Positions 56,017 to 64,000 of a stretch of 64,000 nt of DNA are shown here, piece after piece; position 1 is the first letter of the stretch; every line of letters begins with the position of its first letter. Both the position numbers and the translations under genes were made by a program. Source of the DNA: Janthinobacterium sp. LM6 (lineage in GTDB: Bacteria > Pseudomonadota > Gammaproteobacteria > Burkholderiales > Burkholderiaceae_D); NCBI RefSeq assembly GCF_002002885.1, contig NZ_CP019510.1, positions 744,001-808,000 of the forward strand, written 5' to 3'. The notes beneath the pieces were generated by a model, which worked only from the letters and a program-made list of their open reading frames with translations, had not been told where the DNA came from and ran no database searches.

Positions 56017-57429
56017 ATGCGCCTGAACCGTCTCGCGGGTTTTTCAGCCGGCCCCATCTTGTCGCTGCTGTGCGGTCTGGCCACCGTGCCTGCCGTGGCC
56101 TGGCTGTTTCCGCCTGCCGACATCGGCAAGCTGGATTTCTTCATGACCGCATGCACGGTGGCCGGTTTGCTGCTGTCGCTGGGGCTGGATAAGGCTTTCC
56201 TGCATGAATACCATTACAGCACCGCGCGTGGTGCCTTGCTGAAAGCGTGCCTGCTGCCGGCCGTGCTGCTCGCGCCCGTGGCGCTGGCCGTGATACTCGT
56301 GTTTGCCGCGCCGGTAGCGCAACTGTTATTTGATGTGGCGCAACCTGCACTGGCTGTCCTGTTCGCTGCCGGTATGCTGAGCGCCCTGGCCAATCGCCTG
56401 ATCGCGCAGCTGTTCCGCATGCAGGAGCGCGCCTGGGTATTCAGCCTGGCGCAGGTATTGCCGAAAATGTCGCTGCTGTTGCTGCTGCCTGTACTGTGGT
56501 GGGATCCGCAGCGCAACTTCGTGCACCTGGCAAGCCTGGTCGTGGCCACTACCTGGCTCGTCACGCTATGGCTGCTGTGGCATGCGCGCGCATCGCTGGC
56601 GCAAGCCTGGAACGCCGCAACGGACCGGGTGCTGCTGCGGCGCCTGCTTTCCGAGGCCGCGCCCCTGCTGGTGAGCGGCATTTTCTACCTGGCCATGTTG
56701 TCGGCCGGCATGGGCTTGCTGCGCCTCTTTGCCGGCTTTGACGAGCTCGGTATTTATGCGCTGGCCATGCGCGTGGCCGCCGGCGCCTGGCTGGTGCAAT
56801 CGATTTTTACGATTGTCTGGATACCGCAAGTACACAAATGGGCCGCGGCCGGCGGCGGCCTGTCGAATATTGCGGCCATTTGCCACCATGCGCAGGCCAT
56901 CGTGGTGGTGGGCTTTTGCCTGGCGGGCGCCCTGGCCTGGCTGATCGGCTGGGTCTTGCCTCCCAACTATCATGATGTCGCCTACATGGCGGTGGCCACG
57001 GTTGGCCAGCCGCTGCTGTATGCCCTGGCGGAAGTGACCGGGGTCGGCATCAATCTGGCTCGCCGTCCGGCATTTTCCATCGCCGCCTTTGCGGCCGGCT
57101 TGCTGGGCACCTTGCTGGCCGGCGCCGTGCTGGTGCCGCGCCATGGCGCCACGGGCGCCGCCGTGTCTCAACTGCTGGGCTTTTTCTTGTATTTTGTCGT
57201 CAAGACGGAGCTGGGCATGCGCGTCTGGCGTCCGCTGCCGCGCCGTTCGCTGTACCTGAGCACCGTCCTGCTGTCGCTGCTGGCGGCGGGCCACGCGTTT
57301 TTTGCCCAGCGCCTGGGGGTGCTTGCTCCGCTGGCGTGGGGCGTGCTGCTCGCTGCGGCACTGCACGTCTACCGGCCTTCGCTGTGGGCCGCTTTCAGAC
57401 TGTTCAGGCCCGTCCGGCAGCAGGGCTGA
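56017..57429 (+). CDS. Polysaccharide flippase (MOP/Wzx-like)
   Basis: 470 residues with about 12-14 hydrophobic helices. It opens with LAGFSAGPILSLLCGLATVP and has the general pattern of lipid-linked oligosaccharide flippases of the MATE/MOP superfamily. It lies 21 bases behind the epimerase-like gene. Together the three genes look like a small exopolysaccharide or LPS-modification cassette. No polymerase is present, so other genes are required elsewhere. Confidence 0.8.
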   Translation: MRLNRLAGFSAGPILSLLCGLATVPAVAWLFPPADIGKLDFFMTACTVAGLLLSLGLDKAFLHEYHYSTARGALLKACLLPAVLLAPVALAVILVFAAPVAQLLFDVAQPALAVLFAAGMLSALANRLIAQLFRMQERAWVFSLAQVLPKMSLLLLLPVLWWDPQRNFVHLASLVVATTWLVTLWLLWHARASLAQAWNAATDRVLLRRLLSEAAPLLVSGIFYLAMLSAGMGLLRLFAGFDELGIYALAMRVAAGAWLVQSIFTIVWIPQVHKWAAAGGGLSNIAAICHHAQAIVVVGFCLAGALAWLIGWVLPPNYHDVAYMAVATVGQPLLYALAEVTGVGINLARRPAFSIAAFAAGLLGTLLAGAVLVPRHGATGAAVSQLLGFFLYFVVKTELGMRVWRPLPRRSLYLSTVLLSLLAAGHAFFAQRLGVLAPLAWGVLLAAALHVYRPSLWAAFRLFRPVRQQG

Positions 57430-57480
57430 GGGCGTTTGCACCCCGTCGCCGTATTGCGTTTTCCTCGCCACTCCGCGTAC

Positions 57481-57505
57481 AATGAGAATAATTCTCATTT
57501 ATAAT
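57481..57505 (+). promoter_or_regulatory. Fur box overlapping the -10 region of the iron operon
   Basis: A perfect 9-1-9 inverted repeat AATGAGAATAATTCTCATT (57481-57499) matches the classical Fur box form and is directly followed by TATAAT (57500-57505). It is placed 46 bases before the sigma factor start. Iron-replete Fur would block this promoter. Confidence 0.85.
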
Positions 57506-57550
57506 CCGATGCGCCTGTTCTTGCCGGCCGTTGGCGACAGGAAGGGTATC

Positions 57551-58069
57551 GTGAGCACCGCCGAGTTAGCGCTTCAGCAGCAAGTCAGCAGTCTGTACAC
57601 CGACCACCATCACTGGCTGCGTGGCTTGCTGCGCCGTAAACTCGGCAATGCCTTCGATGCGGCCGACCTGGCGCACGACGTGTACCTGCACCTGATGAAG
57701 ACGGGGCGCATGCCGCCGGCCGGGGAGTCGCGCCGCCACCTGACGCAGATCGCCAACGGCCTGGTCATCGACCTGTACCGCCGCCGCCAGATCGAGGCCG
57801 CCTACCTGGAAGTGCTGGCTCTGGTGCCCGAGGCTCTGGCGCCGTCCGAGGAAGAGCGCGCTCTGGTGATCGAGGCGCTGACGGAAATCGATGCGGTGCT
57901 GCACCAGCTGCCCGCCAAGGCGCGCAAGGCCTTGTTGCTGTGCAAACTCGACGGCCTCAGCTATCGCGATATCGCCGCCGAATTACAGGTGTCCGTCTCG
58001 TCCGTCGAAAAATACATCGCCGCCGGTTTGCTGGCCTGCTACCAGGCCATGCACGCGCCGGACGCCTGA
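57551..58069 (+). CDS. FecI-like ECF sigma factor
   Basis: 172 residues from the GTG at 57551, which has GAAGGG upstream; longer in-frame starts lie before the Fur box and are unlikely. Region 2 is seen at NAFDAADLAHDVYLHLMKTG and ANGLVIDLYRRRQIE; region 4 at LPAKARKALLLCKLDGLSYR and DIAAELQVSVSSVEKYIAAG. FecI-type factors direct RNA polymerase to siderophore-receptor or uptake operons. It is paired with a FecR-like gene that starts 3 bases later. Confidence 0.92.
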   Translation: MSTAELALQQQVSSLYTDHHHWLRGLLRRKLGNAFDAADLAHDVYLHLMKTGRMPPAGESRRHLTQIANGLVIDLYRRRQIEAAYLEVLALVPEALAPSEEERALVIEALTEIDAVLHQLPAKARKALLLCKLDGLSYRDIAAELQVSVSSVEKYIAAGLLACYQAMHAPDA

Positions 58070-58072
58070 GCC

Positions 58073-59053
58073 ATGGAGGTGGTGATTGCGCCCGCCGTCG
58101 TGCAGCAGGCTGCCCAGTGGATGGCGCGCCTGTGGTCCGATGACGCCAGCGACGAAGACCGGGCTGCCTGCGCCCGCTGGTGTGCGGCCCATCCGCACCA
58201 CGCCATCGCCTGGCAGCGTTTGCAAGCGTTCGAGGGCAAGCTGCACAGCGTGCCGCGCGATGCTGCCCGGCACGCGCTGCGCGAACCGGCGCCGGCCGCC
58301 TACCTGAACCGCCGCCGCGCCCTGAAACTGCTGGCCGTGCTGCTGCCCGTGGGCGGCATGGCGTACATGCTGCGCGGCACGGATGCCTGGCAAGCGGCCA
58401 CGGCCGGCCACGGCACGGCCACGGGCGAGATCCGCGAGATTACCTTGCCTGACGGTACGCGCGTGATGCTCGCTTCTGCTTCCGCCATCGACGTGCGCTT
58501 CGACGCCAGCGAACGCTTGCTGATCCTGCGCAGCGGCGAAATCCTCGTCACCACGGCGCACGATCCCGACCCGGCGCAGCGGCCTTTCCGCGTGCAGGGC
58601 CGCCACGGCACGGTACAGGCGCTGGGCACGCGTTTTACCTTGCGACAAGACGAACACACGTCGCGCGTCGCCGTCTTCGAGGGCGCCGTCGAAATACGCC
58701 TCGCGCATGCGCCGGGCCACGCCGTGGGCATCGCCACGGGCTACAGCGCCATCTTCTCGGCAGACATCGTGCAATCGGCCGCCCCCGTGCCGGCCAGCGC
58801 GGCGGCCTGGACGAAGGGCGTGCTGGTAGCCGACAACATGCGCCTGGACGACTTGCTGGCGGAACTGGCCCGCTATCGCCCCGGCCTGCTGCGCTGCGAC
58901 CCGGCCGTCGCCAGCTTGAGCGTCAACGGCGTGTTTTCCCTGCGCGACACGGATCGCGCGCTGAACAACCTGGCGCTGGCTTTGCCCGTGCAAGTCCTGG
59001 CGCGCACGCGCTACTGGGTGACTGTGCAAGCCATACCGCAGGCTGCTGCCTGA
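58073..59053 (+). CDS. FecR-like anti-sigma / transmembrane regulator
   Basis: 326 residues. The N-terminal cytoplasmic domain (about 1-75) has the Trp pattern AAQWMARLWSDDASDEDRAA and WQRLQAF that binds the sigma factor; one membrane helix (about 84-102, RALKLLAVLLPVGGMAYMLR); a FecR domain (about 120-235: GEIREITLPDGTRVMLASAS, VQALGTRFTLRQDE); and a C-terminal STN-like end. It would pass a signal from a TonB-dependent receptor to the sigma factor. The receptor gene is not adjacent in this window. Confidence 0.92.
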   Translation: MEVVIAPAVVQQAAQWMARLWSDDASDEDRAACARWCAAHPHHAIAWQRLQAFEGKLHSVPRDAARHALREPAPAAYLNRRRALKLLAVLLPVGGMAYMLRGTDAWQAATAGHGTATGEIREITLPDGTRVMLASASAIDVRFDASERLLILRSGEILVTTAHDPDPAQRPFRVQGRHGTVQALGTRFTLRQDEHTSRVAVFEGAVEIRLAHAPGHAVGIATGYSAIFSADIVQSAAPVPASAAAWTKGVLVADNMRLDDLLAELARYRPGLLRCDPAVASLSVNGVFSLRDTDRALNNLALALPVQVLARTRYWVTVQAIPQAAA

Positions 59054-59156
59054 CAATTTTCCGGGCCCGATTGAGGGTTTTGCATTCTCGTTCGGGATAT
59101 AGGGTGAGAGCCACCCTTATCCATTGACCTTATGCACGTTTTTTCCCGTTTTTTCT

Positions 59157-60923
59157 ATGCGTAGCCAACGCCGCCAGCCCGGCCCGATCAGCCGGATACT
59201 GCATCCCATCCGCGGACGCCTGATCGCCGCCGCCGTGCTGGCCGGCACGGGGTCCATGCTCACCCTGGTGCCGCTGGCCGGCATCGCGCAGATCGCGCAA
59301 ATCGCCATGGCCCCCGCGCTGGCGCCAGGCGCTGTGTGGCGGATCATCGTCGCCAGCGTCGCCTGCCTGTTCCTCGGCATGGCCCTGATGTCGCTGGGCG
59401 AACTGGCCGCGCACCTGGCCGACAACCGCCTCACGCATCGATTGCGCCTGCAAGCCATGCAGCGCCTGGGGCAGGTGCCGCTGGGCTGGTTCACCAGCCG
59501 GGCCTCGGGCGAGGTCAAGCAGGCGATGCAGGACGACATCAACACCCTGCACAGCCTCACGGCGCATTTCTACACGACGACGGGGCGCGCCGTGGGCGCC
59601 ATCGCCATTTCCGTCATCTATCTGTTCGCCATGGACTGGCGCCTGGCCCTCATCGCCATCCTGCCGTTTCCCGGCTTCTTCCTGTTCTTCGGCCGCGCCA
59701 TGAAAGCCAGCAGCGGCAACATGGAGCAATTCGTCGCCGGCATGGGGCGCATCAACAATGCCGTGGTGGAATTCGTCAACGGCATTCCCGTGGTCAAGGC
59801 GTTTGGCGCCACGGGACGCGCGCACGGCAGCTACCGCGCGGCCGTCGATGCGTTTGCCGTGGCGTTTGCCGCGTTTACCCGTCCGCTGGTCGGATCCATG
59901 GCCAACGCCAATGCGCTGATCGCGCCCGTCGCCGTGCTGGGCGTGGTGGTACTTGCCGGTACCATCTTCGTGGCCCTGGACTGGATGGCGCCCGTCGATA
60001 TCCTGCCGTTTGCCTTGGTGGCGCCCGGTATTTCGGCGCCGATGCTGCTGCTGCACTACCTGACGCATGACCTCAACAACGCCACGGGAGCGGCCCAGCG
60101 CGTACTGGCCTTGCTCGATACGCCCGTGCTGGCGCAGCCGGCACCGGATGAGCAGCAGTTGCCCGACGGCACGGAGATCCGCCTGGAAGGCGTCGGTTAT
60201 GCCTACGATGGACACAACAAGGTGTTGTCGGACATCACGCTGACCTTGCAACCCGGCACGGTAACGGCCATCGTCGGCGCCTCCGGTTCCGGCAAGTCGA
60301 CCCTGGCGCGGCTGCTGCTGCGCTTTTTCGACCCGACCGCGGGACGCATCACCCTGGGCGGCGTCGACCTGCGGCACATCGCCACGCCCGAGTTGTACCG
60401 GCGCATCGGTTTCGTGCTGCAGGAAGTGCGCCTGATCCACGCCAGCGTGCGCGAAAACATCGGGCTGGGCCGGCCATCGGCCAGCATGCACGAGATCGAA
60501 GCGGCGGCGCGCCTGGCGAACATCCACGAGCGCCTCCTGGCCTTGCCGCGCGGCTACGATTCCGTCATCGGCGAAGATGCGCAATTGTCCGGCGGCGAGT
60601 TGCAGCGCGTGAGCATCGCGCGCGCCGTGCTGCTCGACCCGTCCGTGCTGGTGCTCGATGAAGCGACGGCCGCGGCCGACGCGGAAAACGAGGTGGCGAT
60701 CCAGGATGCGCTGTCGCGCTTTGCCCGGGGCCGCACCTTGCTCATCATTGCGCACCGGCTCGACACGGTGATGCATGCCGACAACATCGTCGTCGTCGAG
60801 AACGGCGCCATCGTCGAGCAGGGCAGCCATGCCGGCTTGCTCGCCCGCCAGGGCCGCTATGCGCAACTGTGGGCGCTGGGCGGCTATCCGGATTTCCAGG
60901 AAGACGCGGTGCTCCCATGCTGA
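59157..60923 (+). CDS. ABC half-transporter 1 (YbtP/IrtA-like)
   Basis: 588 residues from the ATG at 59157; a TTG 33 bases earlier is possible. An N-terminal six-helix membrane domain (about 20-320) is joined to a nucleotide-binding domain: Walker A GASGSGKST, signature LSGGELQRVSIARA, Walker B VLVLDEAT, H loop IIAHRLD. The D loop reads AAAD. It pairs with the next gene, with which it overlaps by 7 bases. Exporter-fold pairs of this kind in iron operons (YbtPQ, IrtAB) import ferric siderophores, so an uptake role is inferred. Confidence 0.87.
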   Translation: MRSQRRQPGPISRILHPIRGRLIAAAVLAGTGSMLTLVPLAGIAQIAQIAMAPALAPGAVWRIIVASVACLFLGMALMSLGELAAHLADNRLTHRLRLQAMQRLGQVPLGWFTSRASGEVKQAMQDDINTLHSLTAHFYTTTGRAVGAIAISVIYLFAMDWRLALIAILPFPGFFLFFGRAMKASSGNMEQFVAGMGRINNAVVEFVNGIPVVKAFGATGRAHGSYRAAVDAFAVAFAAFTRPLVGSMANANALIAPVAVLGVVVLAGTIFVALDWMAPVDILPFALVAPGISAPMLLLHYLTHDLNNATGAAQRVLALLDTPVLAQPAPDEQQLPDGTEIRLEGVGYAYDGHNKVLSDITLTLQPGTVTAIVGASGSGKSTLARLLLRFFDPTAGRITLGGVDLRHIATPELYRRIGFVLQEVRLIHASVRENIGLGRPSASMHEIEAAARLANIHERLLALPRGYDSVIGEDAQLSGGELQRVSIARAVLLDPSVLVLDEATAAADAENEVAIQDALSRFARGRTLLIIAHRLDTVMHADNIVVVENGAIVEQGSHAGLLARQGRYAQLWALGGYPDFQEDAVLPC

Positions 60924-62710
60924 AGACATTTATTCAATTGCTGGGCGATGACGCGCCCGTGTTCCGCCGCTACTGTGCCATGGCGCTCGCGTATGGCGTG
61001 CTCAGCGGCCTGACGATCACGGCGCTGGTGCTGGCCCTGGGCCGCCTGCTGGGCGGCGACGTGGGCGGCGCGGCCCTGTGGCTGCTGGTGCTGCTGGCCG
61101 GGCTGGTCGCTTGCTGGGCCTGGCGGCGCCAGGTGGAAAAGGCCGGCGTGCGCGTGGGCGTGACGGTGCTGCAAGGGGCGCGCCAGCGCCTGGGCGACCA
61201 CGTGGCGCGCCTGCCCGTCGGCTGGTTCACGCCGGACAACACGGCAAAACTGGGCCACGTCATCACGCAAGGCATGATGAATGTAGCCCAGCTGCCCGCC
61301 CACGTGCTCACGCCAGTGATTTGCGGCGCCGTCACGCCCGTCGTGATGCTTGCCGCGCTGTTCGCGCTGCACTGGCAGCTGGGTCTCATTGCGTTGCTGG
61401 CATTGCCCCTGCTGGCCGGCGCCTTGCGGCTTACCGCATATCTGGGCCAGCGCGCCGACGATGCCTATCACCTCCATTTTGCCCGGACCAGCCAGCGCCT
61501 CGTTGAGTTTGCGCAAGCGCAATCCGTCTTGCGCGCATTCAATGGCAACGGCAGTGGTGCAGCTGACGGCGGCACGCGTTTCCTGCAGCAAGCGATCGAT
61601 GCGCAGCGCCACGCGGGTACGCGGCTCATTTACCTGTCGGCGCTGTCGTCGGTGCTCAACGCCTGGACCGTGCAAGCCATCTTTGCCGCCTTGCTGGCCG
61701 CCGCCGCGCTGTGGCTTGACAGCCTGGCGGGCGGTGCTGCCGGCGCGGACGACGCCATCGCCGTCATCGTGGCCTTGCTGCTGGTGGTGCGCTTTGTCGA
61801 CCCGCTGCAGGAAGTGGCCAGCTATGGCGAAGTGCTGCGCGGCGCGCGCGGCCCGCTCGACGCGGCGCGCGATATTTTCGCCGTGCAGCCGCTACCGGAA
61901 GCGCACCAGCCGCAAGCGCCGCGCGACGGCGCGGTCGAATTGCGCAATGTGCACTTCCGCTATGCACAGGACCAGCCCGACGTCTTGACGGATATCAACC
62001 TGAAGATTGCGCCTGGCAGCATGACGGCGCTGATCGGCGCGTCCGGCTCCGGCAAGACGACCCTGGTGCGCCTGATCGCGCGCTTCTTTGATGCCAGTGC
62101 AGGCGCGGTGCTGGTGGGCGGTGTCGATGTGCGCGATATGTCCAGCGAGCAATTGGCTGGCCAGATCAGCCAGATATTCCAGGACAGTTATCTGTTCCAG
62201 GGCAGCATCGGCGACAACATCCGCATCGGCAAGCCCGGCGCTACCGATGCCGAGGTGCTGGAAGCGGCACGGCAGGCGGGCGTGGCCGAGATCATCGCCC
62301 GCCTGCCGCAGGGACTCGATACCCTGGTCGGCGAAGGCGGCGCGCGCCTGTCCGGCGGCGAACGCCAGCGCATCGCGATTGCCCGCGCGCTGGTCAAGGA
62401 TGCGCCGATTTTGCTGGTCGATGAAGCGACGGCCGCGCTCGACGCGGAAAACCAGGCGGCCATCGCCGAAGCGCTGGCGCGGCTGCGCGGCAAGCGCACG
62501 GTGATCGTCATCGCCCACCAGTTGTCGACGGTGGCCATGGCCGACCAGATCGTCGTGCTGGACGGTGGCACGATCCGCGAGCAGGGCGCGCCAGCCGCCT
62601 TGCGCGCACAGGAGGGCCTGTACGCGCACTTCCTGGCCCAGCGCCAGGCGGCCAAGGGCTGGCGCATCGCTGCGCCCGCCCGCCAGGCTGGAACGGAGTC
62701 CCGCATTTGA
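60917..62710 (+). CDS. ABC half-transporter 2 (YbtQ/IrtB-like)
   Basis: 597 residues from the ATG at 60917, inside the end of the first ABC gene. Membrane domain about 15-325, then Walker A GASGSGKTT, Q loop, signature LSGGERQRIAIARA, Walker B ILLVDEAT, D loop AALD and H loop VIAHQLS. All catalytic motifs are intact, so both halves can bind and split ATP. The pair likely forms a heterodimer. The last base pairs overlap the permease start. Confidence 0.87.
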   Translation: MLKTFIQLLGDDAPVFRRYCAMALAYGVLSGLTITALVLALGRLLGGDVGGAALWLLVLLAGLVACWAWRRQVEKAGVRVGVTVLQGARQRLGDHVARLPVGWFTPDNTAKLGHVITQGMMNVAQLPAHVLTPVICGAVTPVVMLAALFALHWQLGLIALLALPLLAGALRLTAYLGQRADDAYHLHFARTSQRLVEFAQAQSVLRAFNGNGSGAADGGTRFLQQAIDAQRHAGTRLIYLSALSSVLNAWTVQAIFAALLAAAALWLDSLAGGAAGADDAIAVIVALLLVVRFVDPLQEVASYGEVLRGARGPLDAARDIFAVQPLPEAHQPQAPRDGAVELRNVHFRYAQDQPDVLTDINLKIAPGSMTALIGASGSGKTTLVRLIARFFDASAGAVLVGGVDVRDMSSEQLAGQISQIFQDSYLFQGSIGDNIRIGKPGATDAEVLEAARQAGVAEIIARLPQGLDTLVGEGGARLSGGERQRIAIARALVKDAPILLVDEATAALDAENQAAIAEALARLRGKRTVIVIAHQLSTVAMADQIVVLDGGTIREQGAPAALRAQEGLYAHFLAQRQAAKGWRIAAPARQAGTESRI

Positions 62711-63663
62711 CACGCGCGCGTCTGTTTTTTGTCTTCTTCCTGCTGTGCTGCGCGTCCTTGCTGGTCGGTGCGCGGCAGATGGAGTGGGCGCAGTTGTTGT
62801 CCTCGTCCGGCGCGCTGTCCACCGACGCTTGGCTGACCCTGACGGCCAGCCGGCTGCCCCGCCTGGCGGCGCTGGTGCTGACGGGCGTGGGCCTGTCCAT
62901 GTGCGGCGTCATCCTGCAGCACATCGTGCGCAACAAATTCGTCGAACCGGCCACTTCGGGGGGCCTCGATGCGGCCAAGCTGGGCATCCTCGTGGCGCTG
63001 ACGGTAGTTCCCGCAGCGGGCACGGCGGGCAAGATGGCGTTCGCGCTGGCCTTCTGCCTTGCCGCCAGCGCGTTATACGTGGCCCTGATCCGCCGCATCC
63101 GCTTCAAGAACACGATTCTGGTTCCCGTCATCGGTCTCGTGTATGGCGGCGTGCTCAGCGCCGTGGCCGAGTTCTATGCCTACCGCCACAACATCCTGCA
63201 AAGCATGCAGGGCTGGCTGCTGGGCGATTTCTCGAAAATCGTCCAGGGCAACTATGAAATCATCTACCTGGTACTGCCCATCGTTGCCCTCGCGTATCTG
63301 TACGCGCAGCGCTTTACGGTGCTGGGCATGGGCGAGGGCATGGCCACCAGCCTGGGCCTGAACTATGGAGCAACGGTGGCACTGGGCCTGATGCTGGTGG
63401 CCGTCACGGTGGCTGCCACGGTGATCACGGTAGGGGCGATCCCGTTTGTCGGGCTGGCCATCCCCAACCTGGTGGCCTTGCGCTACGGCGACAAGCTGGA
63501 CCGCACCCTGCCCATCGTCGCGCTGGGCGGCGCGTCGCTGCTGCTGGCTTGCGACATCGCGGGGCGCTTGCTGATCTATCCATTCGAAGTGCCCATCGGC
63601 CTGACGGCAGGGGGCGTGGGCGGCGTGCTGTTCCTCATGTTGATCATCCGGGGGCGGCGATGA
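62707..63663 (+). CDS. FecCD-family iron-siderophore permease 1
   Basis: 318 residues from a TTG start that overlaps the previous stop (TTGA). About nine to ten membrane helices; the pattern GVILQHIVRNKFVEPATSGG and PFVGLAIPNLVALRYGDKLD fits the FatD/VctD/YclN branch of the BtuC-like permeases, used for catecholate or petrobactin-type siderophores. It overlaps permease 2 by 4 bases. An ATPase and a binding protein would be expected beyond the window. Confidence 0.88.
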   Translation: MTRARLFFVFFLLCCASLLVGARQMEWAQLLSSSGALSTDAWLTLTASRLPRLAALVLTGVGLSMCGVILQHIVRNKFVEPATSGGLDAAKLGILVALTVVPAAGTAGKMAFALAFCLAASALYVALIRRIRFKNTILVPVIGLVYGGVLSAVAEFYAYRHNILQSMQGWLLGDFSKIVQGNYEIIYLVLPIVALAYLYAQRFTVLGMGEGMATSLGLNYGATVALGLMLVAVTVAATVITVGAIPFVGLAIPNLVALRYGDKLDRTLPIVALGGASLLLACDIAGRLLIYPFEVPIGLTAGGVGGVLFLMLIIRGRR

Positions 63664-64000
63664 GGCGGCTATTTAATCTGCGGACGCTGTGGCTGGCCGT
63701 CGCCATCCTGGCGCTGATTTTTCTTTGCGTTGGCGCAAACTTCGACGTCGATTACATCCTCCCCAAGCGCCTGGCGCGGCTGGCCGCCATCGCCATCGGC
63801 GGCGTCTGCGTGGCCGTGTCGTCGATTGTGTTCCAGACCATCGCCGGCAACCGCATCCTGACGCCGGCCGTCATGGGCTACGAGGCCGTGTATTTGCTGC
63901 TGCAATCGCTGCTGATCCTTGCGATGGGCATGCACAGCGTGCTGCTGCTGGGGCAGAACGGCAATTTTGTCGTGTCGATCGCGCTGATGCTCGCGTATTC
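63660..64000 (+). CDS. FecCD-family iron-siderophore permease 2 (cut by window end)
   Basis: First 113 codons, open to the window edge. It starts with ATG overlapping the previous stop and reads MRRLFNLRTLWLAVAILALI, then RLARLAAIAIGGVCVAVSSI, VFQTIAGNRILTPAVMGYEA, the N-terminal pattern of FatC/YclO-type permeases that partner FatD/YclN. It would complete the membrane part of a heterodimeric uptake system. Confidence 0.85.
   Translation, partial: MRRLFNLRTLWLAVAILALIFLCVGANFDVDYILPKRLARLAAIAIGGVCVAVSSIVFQTIAGNRILTPAVMGYEAVYLLLQSLLILAMGMHSVLLLGQNGNFVVSIALMLAY

Noticed and set aside
1..64000. CRISPR arrays, rRNA genes, insertion sequences or prophage
   Set aside because: No regular spaced repeats, no rRNA sequence, no transposase or integrase, and no terminal inverted repeats with target duplications were seen.

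Overview
The window looks like chromosomal DNA of a high-GC betaproteobacterium of the Oxalobacteraceae, most likely the Janthinobacterium/Duganella/Massilia group. This rests on gene order (end of spc/alpha ribosomal operon; yihA / cytochrome c4 / resB / ccsB; mrcA divergent from pilMNOPQ-aroK-aroB-dgt; mutM...lolB-ispE-tRNA-Gln-prs-rplY-pth-ychF) and on protein style; the genus is inferred. I see no rRNA, insertion sequence, phage or CRISPR array. Coding density is very high and no gene-free stretch exceeds 300 bases.

Layout. 1-5.7 kb: rpmD, rplO, secY, infA, rpmJ, rpsM, rpsK, rpsD, rpoA, rplQ, with hairpins in four gaps, three of them terminator-like. 5.8-17 kb: dsbD; a Spy/CpxP-like periplasmic protein divergent from an OmpR-type two-component pair; an RND efflux adaptor and pump; an unknown membrane-anchored Pro/Lys-rich protein; yihA. 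17-26 kb: cytochrome c4 and system II cytochrome c maturation (resB, ccsB), msrPQ methionine sulfoxide repair, lptM, cyaY, mrcA. 26-35 kb: a type IV pilus alignment/secretin operon of unusual build (short PilM, PilN, a PilO-PilP fusion, short PilQ), a large Ig-like lipoprotein, a fused aroK-aroB gene and dgt. 35-43 kb: a complete tetrathionate respiration locus (ttrBCA plus ttrS-ttrR on the other strand, the latter joined to mutY). 43-54 kb: mutY, a dynamin-like GTPase, mutM, a TPR protein, lolB, ispE, tRNA-Gln, prs, rplY, pth, ychF. 54-57.4 kb: a small surface-glycan cassette (glycosyltransferase, RmlC-like epimerase, flippase). 57.5 kb to the end: an iron-uptake operon led by a perfect 19-bp Fur box: ECF sigma factor, FecR-like regulator, two ABC half-transporters and two FecCD-type permeases, the last cut by the window edge.

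Themes. Several modules serve the cell envelope and periplasmic redox state: DsbD, cytochrome c maturation, MsrPQ, LptM, LolB, PBP1A and the Spy-like stress system with its efflux pump. Energy flexibility comes from cytochrome c4 and the Ttr system. The most unusual region is the pilus operon, where one protein has lost an internal part, two are fused, the secretin is short and an extra lipoprotein gene sits before aroKB. No wholly new system could be demonstrated from sequence alone; this operon and the uncharacterised protein at 15.3-16.2 kb are the best candidates for novelty.
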